In this document: positions 17,278-27,338 of the stretch, in pieces
Layout of the letters: every line of letters begins with the position of its first letter
Position numbering within the stretch: the first letter of the stretch is position 1
Origin: PBB1 sp043738425
GTDB taxonomy: Bacteria; Pseudomonadota; Gammaproteobacteria; Burkholderiales; Burkholderiaceae_C
DNA: 54,258 nucleotides
Direction of reading: 5' to 3'
NCBI GenBank assembly: GCA_043738425.1
Contig: JAYUGJ010000016.1
Span: 1-54,258, forward strand
The notes under the pieces: generated by a model
Database searches by the model: none
The model's input: only the letters and a program-made list of their open reading frames with translations
Told to the model about the DNA's origin: nothing
Made by a program: the position numbers and the translations under genes

Positions 17278-18522
17278 TCAGGCGCGCTTGAAGACGAGCG
17301 TGCCGTTGGTGCCGCCGAAACCGAAGTTGTTCTTCACTGCGTACTCGATCTTCATGTCGCGCGCGGTGTTCGCGCAGTAATCGAGATCGCAATCAGGGTC
17401 GGGGTTGAAGATATTGATGGTCGGCGGCGACACCTGGTGTCGCACCGCGAGTGCAGTGAACACCGACTCGACGCCGCCCGCGCCGCCAAGCAGGTGGCCG
17501 GTCATCGACTTCGTGGAGTTGACTACCAACTTGTGCGCATGGTCGCCAAACGCCAGCTTTATAGCGTTGGTTTCATTCACGTCACCCAACGGCGTGGAAG
17601 TGCCGTGTGCGTTGAGATACTGAATTTGATCGCCTACCAAACCAGCGTTGCGCAGTGCAGCGCGCATCGAGCGCTTCGGCCCATCCACGCTCGGCGCTGT
17701 CATGTGGTGCGCATCTGCGCCCATGCCAAAACCAACCAGCTCGGCGTAGATATTGGCACCGCGCCGCTTCGCGTGCCCGTACTCCTCAAGCACCATCGCG
17801 CCGGAGCCTTCACCCAAAACAAAGCCGTCGCGGTCGCGATCCCAGGGACGCGACGCCGTGGTCGGATCGTCATTGCGGGTCGACAGCGCACGCGCCGCAG
17901 CGAACCCACCGACCCCGAGCGGCGACACGGTGGCCTCGGAACCGCCTGCCACCATCACATCCGCGTCGCCGTACTCGATCAACCTGCCTGCCTCGCCGAT
18001 GCAATGCAGTCCGGTGGTGCACGCTGTCACGATGGCGAGGTTCGGGCCTTGAAAACCGAACTTGATCGACAGGTGCCCGGAGATCATGTTGATGATCGAC
18101 GCGGGCACGAAAAACGGCGAGATTCGACGCGGCCCGCGGGCCACCAGTTCGGCGTGGGTGTCCTCGATCAGCGGCAAACCACCAATGCCCGAGCCGACCA
18201 GGCAGCCGATACGTTCGGCTTGCTCTTCGGTCAATTCGCCGTTGGTTTTCAAACCCGAATCGCGAACCGCTTGGATCGATGCCGCCATGCCGTATTGCAT
18301 GAACATGTCCATGTGGCGGGCTTCTTTGGCCGGGAAGTAATCCTCGACGTTGAAGTTTTTCACCTCACCGGCAAACCTGCAGGCAAATCCAGATGCGTCG
18401 AATCGGGTGATGTTGGCGATCCCGGATCGGCCAGCCAGCAAGCTGTCCCAAGCCACCGCAACGCTGTTGCCGATGGGGCTGATCAGCCCCAAGCCTGTGA
18501 CGACGACACGTCGGCGGGTCAT
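17278..18522 (-). CDS. fabF: 3-oxoacyl-[ACP] synthase II
   Basis: Elongating condensing enzyme of type II fatty acid synthesis; adds malonyl-ACP to acyl-ACP. The 414-aa thiolase fold carries the Cys-His-His triad: C168 in TACTTG, the first His in NAHGTSTPLGD and the second in KSMTGHLLG, plus a C-terminal NNFGFGGTNGTLVF motif. The protein begins MTRRRVVVTGLGLISPIG, the family start. It follows acpP after 94 nt, the usual acpP-fabF order. Confidence 0.97.
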   Translation of the reverse strand: MTRRRVVVTGLGLISPIGNSVAVAWDSLLAGRSGIANITRFDASGFACRFAGEVKNFNVEDYFPAKEARHMDMFMQYGMAASIQAVRDSGLKTNGELTEEQAERIGCLVGSGIGGLPLIEDTHAELVARGPRRISPFFVPASIINMISGHLSIKFGFQGPNLAIVTACTTGLHCIGEAGRLIEYGDADVMVAGGSEATVSPLGVGGFAAARALSTRNDDPTTASRPWDRDRDGFVLGEGSGAMVLEEYGHAKRRGANIYAELVGFGMGADAHHMTAPSVDGPKRSMRAALRNAGLVGDQIQYLNAHGTSTPLGDVNETNAIKLAFGDHAHKLVVNSTKSMTGHLLGGAGGVESVFTALAVRHQVSPPTINIFNPDPDCDLDYCANTARDMKIEYAVKNNFGFGGTNGTLVFKRA

Positions 18523-18616
18523 CGGGCGGCTTGCACCGAGACGCAGTCGGAGGGCAGCACAAACACTGCACTAACCAACGATGGAAACTTCAATTGCATG
18601 CAACGAACCTGCGGGC

Positions 18617-18856
18617 TCAGGCCTTTTGGTGCTTCAACGCGTAGTCGATAGCGAGCTGCACGGTGGTAATTTTTTCTGCCTCTTCGTCAGGAATCTCGAT
18701 CCCAAACTCGTCCTCGAGGGCCATCACCAGCTCCACCGTGTCAAGTGAGTCAGCGCCCAGGTCGGCCACGAAGGCTTTCTCATTGGACACATCCGATTCG
18801 GGCACGCCCAATTGCTCGGCGATGATTTTCTTGACGCGGGATTCGATATCGCTCAT
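18617..18856 (-). CDS. acpP: Acyl carrier protein
   Basis: The 79-aa acidic four-helix carrier of growing acyl chains; the phosphopantetheine goes on S37 in GADSLDTVELVMALEDEF. The ATG at 18856 has an excellent GGAGGAG ribosome binding site 3-9 nt upstream, consistent with very high expression. Its modifying enzyme acpS is encoded at 4703-5110. Confidence 0.98.
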   Translation of the reverse strand: MSDIESRVKKIIAEQLGVPESDVSNEKAFVADLGADSLDTVELVMALEDEFGIEIPDEEAEKITTVQLAIDYALKHQKA

Positions 18857-18986
18857 GACTCCTCCGGGAGTGTTGTCGGGAACAGCCCGAGATTCTAAAG
18901 GTTGCACCGTGCAGGTTGGGCACGATGCGCGCGCTTTAGCCGGTCGGGCAGGTCCGGGTTGACAGCAAAAAATTTGTCGGCGCGGA

Positions 18987-19736
18987 TCAGTTCATGAACA
19001 TGCCGCCGTTGACATGCAACTCGCTGCCAGTGATGTAGGCCGCCGCGTCTGACGCCAAAAAAACAACCGCCTGCGCCACCTCGTCAACGCTGCCCAAACG
19101 GCCCAACGGAATTTGCGTTAACAGCGCTTGCTTTTGAGCGGCCGGCAGTGCGTCGGTCATGTCGGTTGCAATAAACCCAGGCGCTACGCAATTGACGGTG
19201 ATGTTGCGGCTGCCCAGTTCGCGGGCCAGCGAGCGTGTCAGGCCGGCCACGCCAGCCTTGGCGGCGGCGTAGTTGGCTTGGCCGGCATTACCGCTGGCAC
19301 CCACCACCGAAGTGATGTTGACGATGCGGCCGTAACGCTGTTTGACCATAGGCCGCACCGCCGCACGACACAGCCGAAACACCGCGCTCAAGTTGGTGTC
19401 GACCACTGCATCCCAATCAGCATCCTTCATGCGCATCGACAGGTTGTCTCGGGTGATACCGGCGTTGTTCACCAACACGTGCAGTGCCCCGTGGGTTTTC
19501 AACAATGATTCCACTGTGGCGTCGACGCCAGCACGGTCGCACACGTCCAGGCACACGCCAGTGCAATCGGCAAACGCAGCCAACGCGTCGCTGATGCTGC
19601 GGGCACCGCTTGCAGTGGTGGCGGTGCCGACGACGATCAGCCCGCGCGCGGCGAGCGCGAGCGCAATGGCGCGGCCGATGCCGCGCGAAGCCCCGGTGAC
19701 AAGTGCGACGCGGCGCGCAAGCAGTTCATCGGTCAT
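18987..19736 (-). CDS. fabG: 3-oxoacyl-[ACP] reductase
   Basis: NADPH-dependent short-chain dehydrogenase that reduces 3-oxoacyl-ACP. The 249-aa protein has the cofactor motif TGASRGIG (residues 14-21), NNAGITRDNLSMRMKD, and catalytic S143, Y156 and K160 (SVVGASGNAGQANYAAAKAG). Its ATG overlaps the fabD stop as ATGA, indicating coupled translation. Confidence 0.97.
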   Translation of the reverse strand: MTDELLARRVALVTGASRGIGRAIALALAARGLIVVGTATTASGARSISDALAAFADCTGVCLDVCDRAGVDATVESLLKTHGALHVLVNNAGITRDNLSMRMKDADWDAVVDTNLSAVFRLCRAAVRPMVKQRYGRIVNITSVVGASGNAGQANYAAAKAGVAGLTRSLARELGSRNITVNCVAPGFIATDMTDALPAAQKQALLTQIPLGRLGSVDEVAQAVVFLASDAAAYITGSELHVNGGMFMN

Positions 19737-20671
19737 GCCAACACACCGTGCATTTCAGACAACGATGCGGGGTCGAAAACCGCACCCGACACCGCATCGG
19801 CATCGATGCGTTTGACCATGCCGGCCAGCACTTTTCCTGGTCCACACTCGACCAGATGGGTCACGCCGCGTGCGCGAATGGCTTGCACGGTTTCGCTCCA
19901 GCGCACTGGGCCATAGGCTTGCCGAAACAGCGCATCGCGAATGGCTGCGGCATCGACTTCCGCCCGCACATCGATGTTGTTGATGACCGAAATGGCGGGT
20001 GATTTGAACCGCGTCGCAGCGAGCCTTTCTTTCAACCGGTCAGCTGCAGGTTTCATCAGCAGGCAGTGGAACGGCGCGGACACTGCCAGCGACAGCACCC
20101 GTTTGGCACCGGCCGCCTTCAGTAATTCCGACGCGGCAGCGACGCCCGCCTGCGACCCAGAAATTACGGTCTGTTTCGGGTCGTTGAAATTGGCTGCCGA
20201 CACCACCTCGCCAGTGGCGAGCGCGGCGTTGGTACAGCAGGTGCGAACCGCCTCAGCGTCGAGACCCAACACTGCCGACATCGCGCCCTGGCCCACCGGC
20301 ACCGCGGCTTGCATCGCCTCGGCACGGAAACGTACCAGCGCAAGCGCATCGGACAAACCCAATGCGCCAGCCGCAACCCATGCGCTGTACTCACCCAGCG
20401 AATGCCCGGCCAGCACCGACGGCGCGAGACCGGTTTGCGCCAGCCATACGCGGTAACACGCAATGCCGACCGTCAACATGACGGGCTGCGTGTTGGTCGT
20501 CAGGTCGAGCTGATCTTTTGGCCCCGCACGCACCAACTGGCCGATGTCGAAGCCCAGCGCGTCAGAGGCTTCCGCCAACGTGTGCGCAACGATCGGCTCA
20601 TCGCCCCACGCGTCGAGCATGCCGACCGCTTGGGAACCTTGGCCAGGGAAAAGAAAAGCAAACGAGGTCAT
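19733..20671 (-). CDS. fabD: Malonyl-CoA:ACP transacylase
   Basis: Loads malonyl groups on ACP. The 312-aa protein begins MTSFAFLFPGQGSQAVGM and has the nucleophile S91 in GHSLGEYSAW, the arginine-containing RAEAMQAAVPVGQGAM segment and the His of SAPFHCLLM. An upstream start in the same frame would add 10 unrelated residues and is rejected. Followed by fabG with a 4-nt overlap. Confidence 0.97.
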   Translation of the reverse strand: MTSFAFLFPGQGSQAVGMLDAWGDEPIVAHTLAEASDALGFDIGQLVRAGPKDQLDLTTNTQPVMLTVGIACYRVWLAQTGLAPSVLAGHSLGEYSAWVAAGALGLSDALALVRFRAEAMQAAVPVGQGAMSAVLGLDAEAVRTCCTNAALATGEVVSAANFNDPKQTVISGSQAGVAAASELLKAAGAKRVLSLAVSAPFHCLLMKPAADRLKERLAATRFKSPAISVINNIDVRAEVDAAAIRDALFRQAYGPVRWSETVQAIRARGVTHLVECGPGKVLAGMVKRIDADAVSGAVFDPASLSEMHGVLA

Positions 20672-20743
20672 GGATGGCTCACTCAAAACGGCAGCTAGCA
20701 CGCTGGATGTGCGCGGTGTGGGTTGGTATCGGCGTGCACCTGA

Positions 20744-21751
20744 TTAGAAATCCAGCAACACCGCACCCCAGGTGAATCCGCCGCCGACGCCTTCGAGCAT
20801 CACGGTGTGGCCTTGGGCGATGCGCTGGTCGCGCACCGCGACATCGAGCGCCAGCGGAATCGACGCGGCAGAAGTGTTGCCGTGGTCGGCCACGGTCACC
20901 ACGACCTTGTCCATCGACATCCCCAACTTGCGGGCCGTGCTTTGCATGATCCGGATGTTGGCTTGATGCGGTACCAACCAGTCCACGTCGACCGCGCTGC
21001 GACCCGCTTTGCTCAGCACTGAATGCGCCACCTGTTCGAGCACACCGACCGCCAGTTTGAACACTGCGGGGCCGTCCATGCGCAAGCGTGGATCGCCGCG
21101 CACCTGGCCTCCTGCGACCGTTCCCGGCGTGCACAAGATGTCGAGGTGGCGACCATCTGCGTGCAGCTCGCAGGCAACGATGCCGGGCGTCTCACTGGCC
21201 TGCAAAACCACCGCACCGGCACCGTCGCCAAACAACACGCAGGTCGTGCGGTCGCTGAAATTCAGCAGCCGAGAAAACACTTCCGCGCCGATCACGAGTG
21301 CCTTGCTGGCAGCGCCGGCGCGAATCATCGAGTCGGCCACGGTCAGCGCATACACAAAGCCCGAACAAACCGCTTGCACGTCGAATGCGGCACAACCGAA
21401 CACGCCGAGCTTTTGCTGCACGATGCACGCGGTCGACGGGAAGACCATGTCGGGTGTGGAGGTGGCAACGATGATCAGGTCTATTGACGCGGCATCGCAT
21501 TGGGCTGCCTCCAACGCGCGACGTGCCGCTGCGAAGGCCAGGTCGCTGCACGCATCACCGTCGGCGGCGAAATGGCGTGCACGGATACCGGTGCGTTCAA
21601 CGATCCAGTCGTTGGAGCTTTCAACTCCGCACTGCGCCAGGCGCTGCACCAGCATCGCGTTGGTTACCGGCTCGCCGGGCAGGTAACTTCCGGTGCCAAT
21701 GATGCGTGCGTAGCGGCTTTTGGCCGCTTCGAAAACGCCCTCCGCACTCAT
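20744..21751 (-). CDS. fabH: 3-oxoacyl-[ACP] synthase III
   Basis: Initiates fatty acid synthesis by condensing acetyl-CoA with malonyl-ACP. The 335-aa protein has the Cys-His-Asn triad: C129 in QAVCSGF, His in VPHQANIRI and Asn in DHGNTSAASIPLAL, plus the C-terminal GGGFTWGAVLL. The ATG at 21751 overlaps the plsX stop by 4 nt (ATGA). It begins about a dozen residues before the YARIIGTGSYLP core. Confidence 0.97.
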   Translation of the reverse strand: MSAEGVFEAAKSRYARIIGTGSYLPGEPVTNAMLVQRLAQCGVESSNDWIVERTGIRARHFAADGDACSDLAFAAARRALEAAQCDAASIDLIIVATSTPDMVFPSTACIVQQKLGVFGCAAFDVQAVCSGFVYALTVADSMIRAGAASKALVIGAEVFSRLLNFSDRTTCVLFGDGAGAVVLQASETPGIVACELHADGRHLDILCTPGTVAGGQVRGDPRLRMDGPAVFKLAVGVLEQVAHSVLSKAGRSAVDVDWLVPHQANIRIMQSTARKLGMSMDKVVVTVADHGNTSAASIPLALDVAVRDQRIAQGHTVMLEGVGGGFTWGAVLLDF

Positions 21752-22854
21752 GCGGTGTGGCGCGCCGGCATGGGCTGCAATGCGTCGTTTTCAGCAACCT
21801 CTGCGTTCGAAGGCATGGCCTGCAGCGTGTCGCGAATGCGGTCGTGTACTTTTTCCAGCAGTCCGTTTCGCGCAGCGTCGTACGCACGGCTCAATGCGTT
21901 TTCAAACGCGAACGCATCGGCGGAACCGTGGCTTTTGAATACCAGGCCGCGCAACCCCAGCAGCGCAGCACCGTTGTAGCGCCGGTGATCGACGCGGGCC
22001 TTGAACCGGTTCAACACCGGCAGTGCGGCCGCGGCGGCGATTTTGGTGAAAACATTGCGGGTGAATTCTTGCTTGATGAAGCTCGACAACATGGAGGCCA
22101 ATCCTTCCGCGCTTTTCAACACCACGTTGCCGACGAAGCCGTCGCAGACCACGATGTCGGCCGTGCCTTTGAAGATGTCGTTGCCTTCGACGTTGCCAAC
22201 GAAATTCAAGTGTCCGCCACGCGAGGCCGCGCGCAGCAACACACCGGCCTGCTTGATGGTGTCACTGCCTTTGATGGCCTCTGCACCAATGTTCAACAGC
22301 CCCACACTCGGTTGATTTTTACCTTCGATTGCCGCAACCAACGCGCTGCCCATGACGGCAAATTGCAGCAGGTGCTCGGCGGTGCAATCAACGTTGGCAC
22401 CCAAATCGAGCATCGTGGTGTAGCCGTTTTTTTGATTCGGCATCACGCTGGCAATAGCCGGTCGGTCGATGCCGTCCAGCGTCTTCAGCACATACCGCGA
22501 AACCGCCATCAGCGCACCGGTGTTGCCTGCAGAAACGCAGGCGTCGGCCGCAGCTGCACCTGACCCATCGGGCTTCACGAGGTTGACGGCCAGGCGCATC
22601 GACGAGCTCTTTTTGTGCCGCAATGCGACTTCGATCGGGTCGTGCATTTCAACCACTTCCGCTGCCTCGACGAAGCTGCATCGCGCCCAACCGCGCGCCA
22701 ATTGCAGCGCGTCGGATCGCCCGACCAACAGCAGTTCGACGTTGGGTTGTCGCGCGAGAAAAGACAAACATGCGGGCAGCACGACCGACGGGCCGTGGTC
22801 CCCACCCATGCAATCGACAGCAAGCCGGATGCGGCGCGGCACGGTGTCGTTCAC
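21748..22854 (-). CDS. plsX: Phosphate acyltransferase PlsX
   Basis: Converts acyl-ACP to acyl-phosphate for PlsY in phospholipid synthesis. The 368-aa protein shows LAVDCMGGDHGP at the N-terminus, VSAGNTGALMA, LGANVDCTAEHLLQFAVMGS and the GNVVLKSAEGLASML segment. The start appears to be GTG at 22854, with no good ribosome binding site; the leader before it contains a terminator-like hairpin (22935-22970), so its expression may be modulated relative to rpmF. Confidence 0.95.
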   Translation of the reverse strand: MNDTVPRRIRLAVDCMGGDHGPSVVLPACLSFLARQPNVELLLVGRSDALQLARGWARCSFVEAAEVVEMHDPIEVALRHKKSSSMRLAVNLVKPDGSGAAAADACVSAGNTGALMAVSRYVLKTLDGIDRPAIASVMPNQKNGYTTMLDLGANVDCTAEHLLQFAVMGSALVAAIEGKNQPSVGLLNIGAEAIKGSDTIKQAGVLLRAASRGGHLNFVGNVEGNDIFKGTADIVVCDGFVGNVVLKSAEGLASMLSSFIKQEFTRNVFTKIAAAAALPVLNRFKARVDHRRYNGAALLGLRGLVFKSHGSADAFAFENALSRAYDAARNGLLEKVHDRIRDTLQAMPSNAEVAENDALQPMPARHTA

Positions 22855-22934
22855 GGCAGGGCGGTTGATCGCATCAAGGCATTCCTCGGGCCCGCGTTTT
22901 TGCGGCTCACGGACCTACTACGGCGCTACAAACG

Positions 22935-22970
22935 AAAAACCCGACCTTGCCAGGGTGCAAAAGTCGGGTT
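22935..22970 (-). terminator. Terminator-like hairpin in the rpmF-plsX gap
   Basis: On the minus strand, 8-nt perfectly complementary arms (22970-22963 and 22945-22938) enclose a 17-nt loop and the stem is followed by five T (22939-22935). It lies about 90 nt after the rpmF stop and about 80 nt before plsX, in the direction of transcription. It could terminate part of the rpmF transcripts or act as an attenuator. Confidence 0.55.
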
Positions 22971-23034
22971 GCCGTGTGTGTGATGTTGTCGACCACGGCG
23001 CAGCGCTGTCAACTCACGACCGGCGGGTCGCGAG

Positions 23035-23062
23035 AACCATCATCGCCATGGCGATGATGGTT
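23035..23062. repeat. 28-bp perfect palindrome on the rpmF stop codon
   Basis: The 28 bp are identical to their own reverse complement, centred on CCATGG at 23046-23051, and include two bases of the rpmF TAA stop. In RNA it would form a 12-bp stem with a 4-nt loop at the 3' end of rpmF. No T-run follows, so it is not a canonical terminator; it may stabilise the rpmF mRNA end or bind a dimeric protein. Confidence 0.85.
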
Positions 23063-23243
23063 ACGCGTCGGCTTTGGTTTTGAGTACCTTGCGCCCACGG
23101 TAAAAACCGGTGGGGCTGATGTGGTGACGTAAATGCAGCTCGCCGGTCGTTGATTCGATGGCTGTGCCTGGAGTATTCAGCGCGTAGTGCGCACGGTGCA
23201 TGCCGCGCTTGGAAGGCGACTTCTTGTTTTGCTGAACAGCCAT
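23061..23243 (-). CDS. rpmF: 50S ribosomal protein L32
   Basis: The 60-aa basic ribosomal protein begins MAVQQNKKSPSKRGMHRAH, typical of bacterial L32, and lacks the C-terminal four-cysteine zinc motif (Cys-minus type). GGAG lies 6 nt before the ATG at 23243. Linkage of DUF177, rpmF and plsX is ancient and widespread. The stop codon falls in a perfect palindrome. Confidence 0.96.
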   Translation of the reverse strand: MAVQQNKKSPSKRGMHRAHYALNTPGTAIESTTGELHLRHHISPTGFYRGRKVLKTKADA

Positions 23244-23370
23244 TTCATTCTCCGCATACGTTGGTGTTGTGGCACTGGCCAGCTGGACGCTGGTGGGCAA
23301 ACCCGTACAGGGCTTGCGGGCAGCTGATAACGGTGATTACACGCGATTGCTGCCTGCCAAAAAGCCACTG

Positions 23371-23398
23371 ATAGTACCAGCTCGACCGCTCAATCCAA
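23371..23398 (-). promoter_or_regulatory. Putative promoter for rpmF-plsX-fab
   Basis: On the minus strand, TTGGAT (23398-23393) and TACTAT (23376-23371) are spaced by 16 nt, overlapping the end of the DUF177 gene and leaving a leader of about 120 nt before rpmF. The match to sigma-70 consensus is moderate and the assignment is inference. Confidence 0.35.
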
Positions 23399-23941
23399 CG
23401 CGCCGCCGCGCTTGAGTGCGCCCAAAGCCGCAAACGGGTGGGTGGGTGCGTCCAACGGCGGCATGTCGTCGCGTGCGGTGAGCGGCTGCGGACAGGTGTC
23501 GTGGCGCGGCACCAGCGGCAGCGCCAGCAGCAGCTCGTCTTCGATCAACTCGATCAAATCGAGCGTGCGGGTGATGACGAGCACGTCGTCCTCACTGTCC
23601 GCATCGATAGCCGCAGCTTGCGGCTCATCGGCGGCAAACTGAAAACTACGCCGCGCTTCCAGATGCGTGTCGACTGGCTGCAGGCAGCGCTGGCAGACCA
23701 GTGACACCAGCGCGTCGCTTTCTACATGCAGCCACACGGCCGGTTCAGCGCCGCGCCGCGCGCGGGTCTCGCCGCGTGCCCGCCACTGGATCTGCGCCGC
23801 AGCATCGGGTCTGGCATCCGTATGCGCCTCGTCGCACAACCGCGGCAACGAGGCCAGTAGCCACGCACCAGACTCGGCACCGGCTTGCTTTGCGAACGCG
23901 GCCACGTCGACGCTGCGGGGATCAAAAGCGCATGTGTTCAT
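23390..23941 (-). CDS. DUF177 (YceD-like) protein
   Basis: Homologue of E. coli YceD, linked to 23S rRNA synthesis or processing in bacteria and plants. The 183-aa protein has the central CQRCLQPV motif and the C-terminal DLIELIEDELLLALPLVPRH signature. The ATG at 23941 begins MNTCAFDPRSVDV; the open frame upstream of it runs into maf on the other strand and is not coding. First gene of the block that continues with rpmF. Confidence 0.9.
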   Translation of the reverse strand: MNTCAFDPRSVDVAAFAKQAGAESGAWLLASLPRLCDEAHTDARPDAAAQIQWRARGETRARRGAEPAVWLHVESDALVSLVCQRCLQPVDTHLEARRSFQFAADEPQAAAIDADSEDDVLVITRTLDLIELIEDELLLALPLVPRHDTCPQPLTARDDMPPLDAPTHPFAALGALKRGGALD

Positions 23942-24010
23942 CGTTCGAAGTCTACGGGCGCGCTGTCGCCGCACACCGGCACGGCCGTGGCCGATGGGAC
24001 AATCCACCGG

Positions 24011-24610
24011 ATGCAATTGCCACCCGCGCTGATCCTCGCATCGACCTCGGTGTACCGACGTGAACTGCTGCACAGGCTGCGCATTCCGTTCACCGTAGTG
24101 GCTTCCCACGTCGACGAAACCGCTGCGCCGAACGAGTTGCCAGCAGCGCTGGCCACGCGCTTGGCCGTCGCAAAAGCACACGCGGTAGCGCAGCTGTATC
24201 CAGCGGCTGCGGTGATCGGTTCGGACCAGGTGGCCGAGCTGCATGGCACCGCGCTCGGCAAGCCAGGCAACCACCAACGCGCCACGCAACAGCTGCGTGC
24301 GATGCGTGGTCAGCAAGTTATTTTTCATACCGCCGTGGCAGTGGTTTGCGCCGCCACCCACTTCGAAGCCGTTGAAACAGCCCGCGTGCGCGTGACCTTT
24401 CGCGAGCTCAGCGACGACGAGATTGAGCGTTACTTGCAAGCCGAACAGCCGTACGACTGTGCCGGGAGCGCCAAATCAGAAGCACTGGGCATCGCGCTGT
24501 TGGAATCGGTCGAGTCGGACGATCCGACTGCGCTCATCGGCTTGCCGTTGATACGCACCTGCGCATTGCTGCGGCGTGCCGGGCTCGATCCGCTCGGTGC
24601 AGCCGCATGA
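24011..24610 (+). CDS. maf: Maf-family nucleotide pyrophosphatase
   Basis: House-cleaning nucleoside triphosphate pyrophosphatase (YceF-type, expected to hydrolyse 7-methyl-GTP-like nucleotides). The 199-aa protein has LASTSVYRRELL with the conserved Ser-Thr-Ser and Arg, VDE, ARLAVAKA-like LATRLAVAKAHA, VIGSDQVA, GKPGNHQRA and YDCAGSAKSEALG. The ATG at 24011 begins MQLPPALILASTS; 69 nt separate it from the divergent DUF177 gene. Its neighbour DUF177 points to the YceF subfamily, since yceF and yceD are also linked in E. coli. Confidence 0.9.
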   Translation: MQLPPALILASTSVYRRELLHRLRIPFTVVASHVDETAAPNELPAALATRLAVAKAHAVAQLYPAAAVIGSDQVAELHGTALGKPGNHQRATQQLRAMRGQQVIFHTAVAVVCAATHFEAVETARVRVTFRELSDDEIERYLQAEQPYDCAGSAKSEALGIALLESVESDDPTALIGLPLIRTCALLRRAGLDPLGAAA

Positions 24611-25395
24611 GCGGCAGCATGGGCAGCGGCACGCTCTATTTGATGCCGAACACGCTGGATTTCGGCGTGGCACCTGCCGATGTAGACGCCGGCGCCGTGC
24701 CCGATCTTCAAGACGTGCTGCCGTTGGGCGTCATACGCATTGCAGCGCGGCTGCCGTGTTGGGTGGCCGAAAACGCCAAAACCACCCGCGCATTTTTGAA
24801 GCGAGTGCACGACATCGTGCCGCTGGCGCAGCCGCTGCAGGCGCTGGTCATCGTCGAACTGCCGCGTGCCAACAAAGGTGCCGCGCCAGCCACGGCGGCC
24901 AACCTACATAGCCTGCTGGCACCGGCGCAGGCAGGCCACGACATGGGCTTGATTTCGGAAGCCGGGCTGCCCGCCGTGGCCGATCCGGGGGCTGCGCTGG
25001 TGCACGCTGCGCATGTGCTGAAAATTCGGGTCGACGCACTGTCGGGCCCGAGTTCGCTGATGCTGGCGCTGGCCGCCAGCGGCTTGAACGGCCAGAGCTT
25101 TGCGTTCGTTGGTTACCTGCCGGTCGATGCTGCCGCACGGCAAGCCCGCATCCGCGAACTCGAGGCGCTGTCGCGGCGTGCCCAACAAACCCAGCTGATG
25201 ATCGAAACGCCCTACCGCAACATGGCGCTATTGAACGCATTGGTCCACACGCTGTCGGGTACTACCCGTTTGGCCGTGAGCTGTGGCTTGACGCTGGCGT
25301 CGGGGTGGAACCGCAGTGACACGGTTGCGGCCTGGAAAGCCGATCCGGGTTCACTGCCCAACAACATGCCGGCGGTGTTCAGCCTGTTGTCGTGA
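24607..25395 (+). CDS. RsmI-like SAM-dependent methyltransferase
   Basis: Tetrapyrrole-methylase-fold protein of the RsmI (16S rRNA C1402 2'-O-methyltransferase) superfamily. The 262-aa sequence has GTLYLMPNTLDFG at the start, GLISEAGLPAVADPG (equivalent to the SDAGTP loop of RsmI), LSGPSSLMLALAASGLNGQSFAFVGYLPV and LMIETPYRN. It lacks the EDTRHT motif of RsmI (AENAKTTRAFLK instead) and is therefore likely a paralogue with another substrate. ATGA overlap with maf. Confidence 0.85.
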   Translation: MSGSMGSGTLYLMPNTLDFGVAPADVDAGAVPDLQDVLPLGVIRIAARLPCWVAENAKTTRAFLKRVHDIVPLAQPLQALVIVELPRANKGAAPATAANLHSLLAPAQAGHDMGLISEAGLPAVADPGAALVHAAHVLKIRVDALSGPSSLMLALAASGLNGQSFAFVGYLPVDAAARQARIRELEALSRRAQQTQLMIETPYRNMALLNALVHTLSGTTRLAVSCGLTLASGWNRSDTVAAWKADPGSLPNNMPAVFSLLS

Positions 25396-25470
25396 GGTCC
25401 GGGTTCGGGGCGTGCGCCATGCTGCGGGCGACCGGCGCGGTCTTCACTCTCGCTTGTTGCGATGTATCAC

Positions 25471-25540
25471 TGTGACTCGGTGAATCGCGGTGAATCGCGG
25501 TAAGTTGCGGTGACGGGCGGCGAGTCGCAGTGGCTTGCCG
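25471..25540. repeat. Degenerate 10-bp tandem repeats
   Basis: About seven consecutive 10-nt blocks related to TGAATCGCGG occupy the gap between the convergent RsmI-like gene and rhlE. Two blocks (25481-25500) are identical; the flanking ones differ at two to five positions. Confidence 0.65.
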
Positions 25541-25560
25541 CGGTGCGCCCGCGGCGACCA

Positions 25561-27240
<1,680 letters not shown>

Positions 27241-27338
27241 CCTTCGATTATCGCCGGGGGTCTACATGCCCTTGCGCGCCCCTAGAATCCGCGCGCACTC
27301 CTGCCAGCTCGGCCCCACCAATCAACCCACGCGATCCG
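27241..27338. promoter_or_regulatory. Divergent promoter region rhlE/rfbB
   Basis: These 98 nt must hold the promoters of rhlE (-) and the rhamnose operon (+). TAGAAT at 27283-27288 is a reasonable -10 box for the plus strand; no good -35 partner is visible. Confidence 0.35.

Noticed and set aside
25396..25470. Small RNA or terminator in the gap before rhlE
   Set aside because: Only a 5-bp GC stem is visible without a T-run; no promoter-like boxes.
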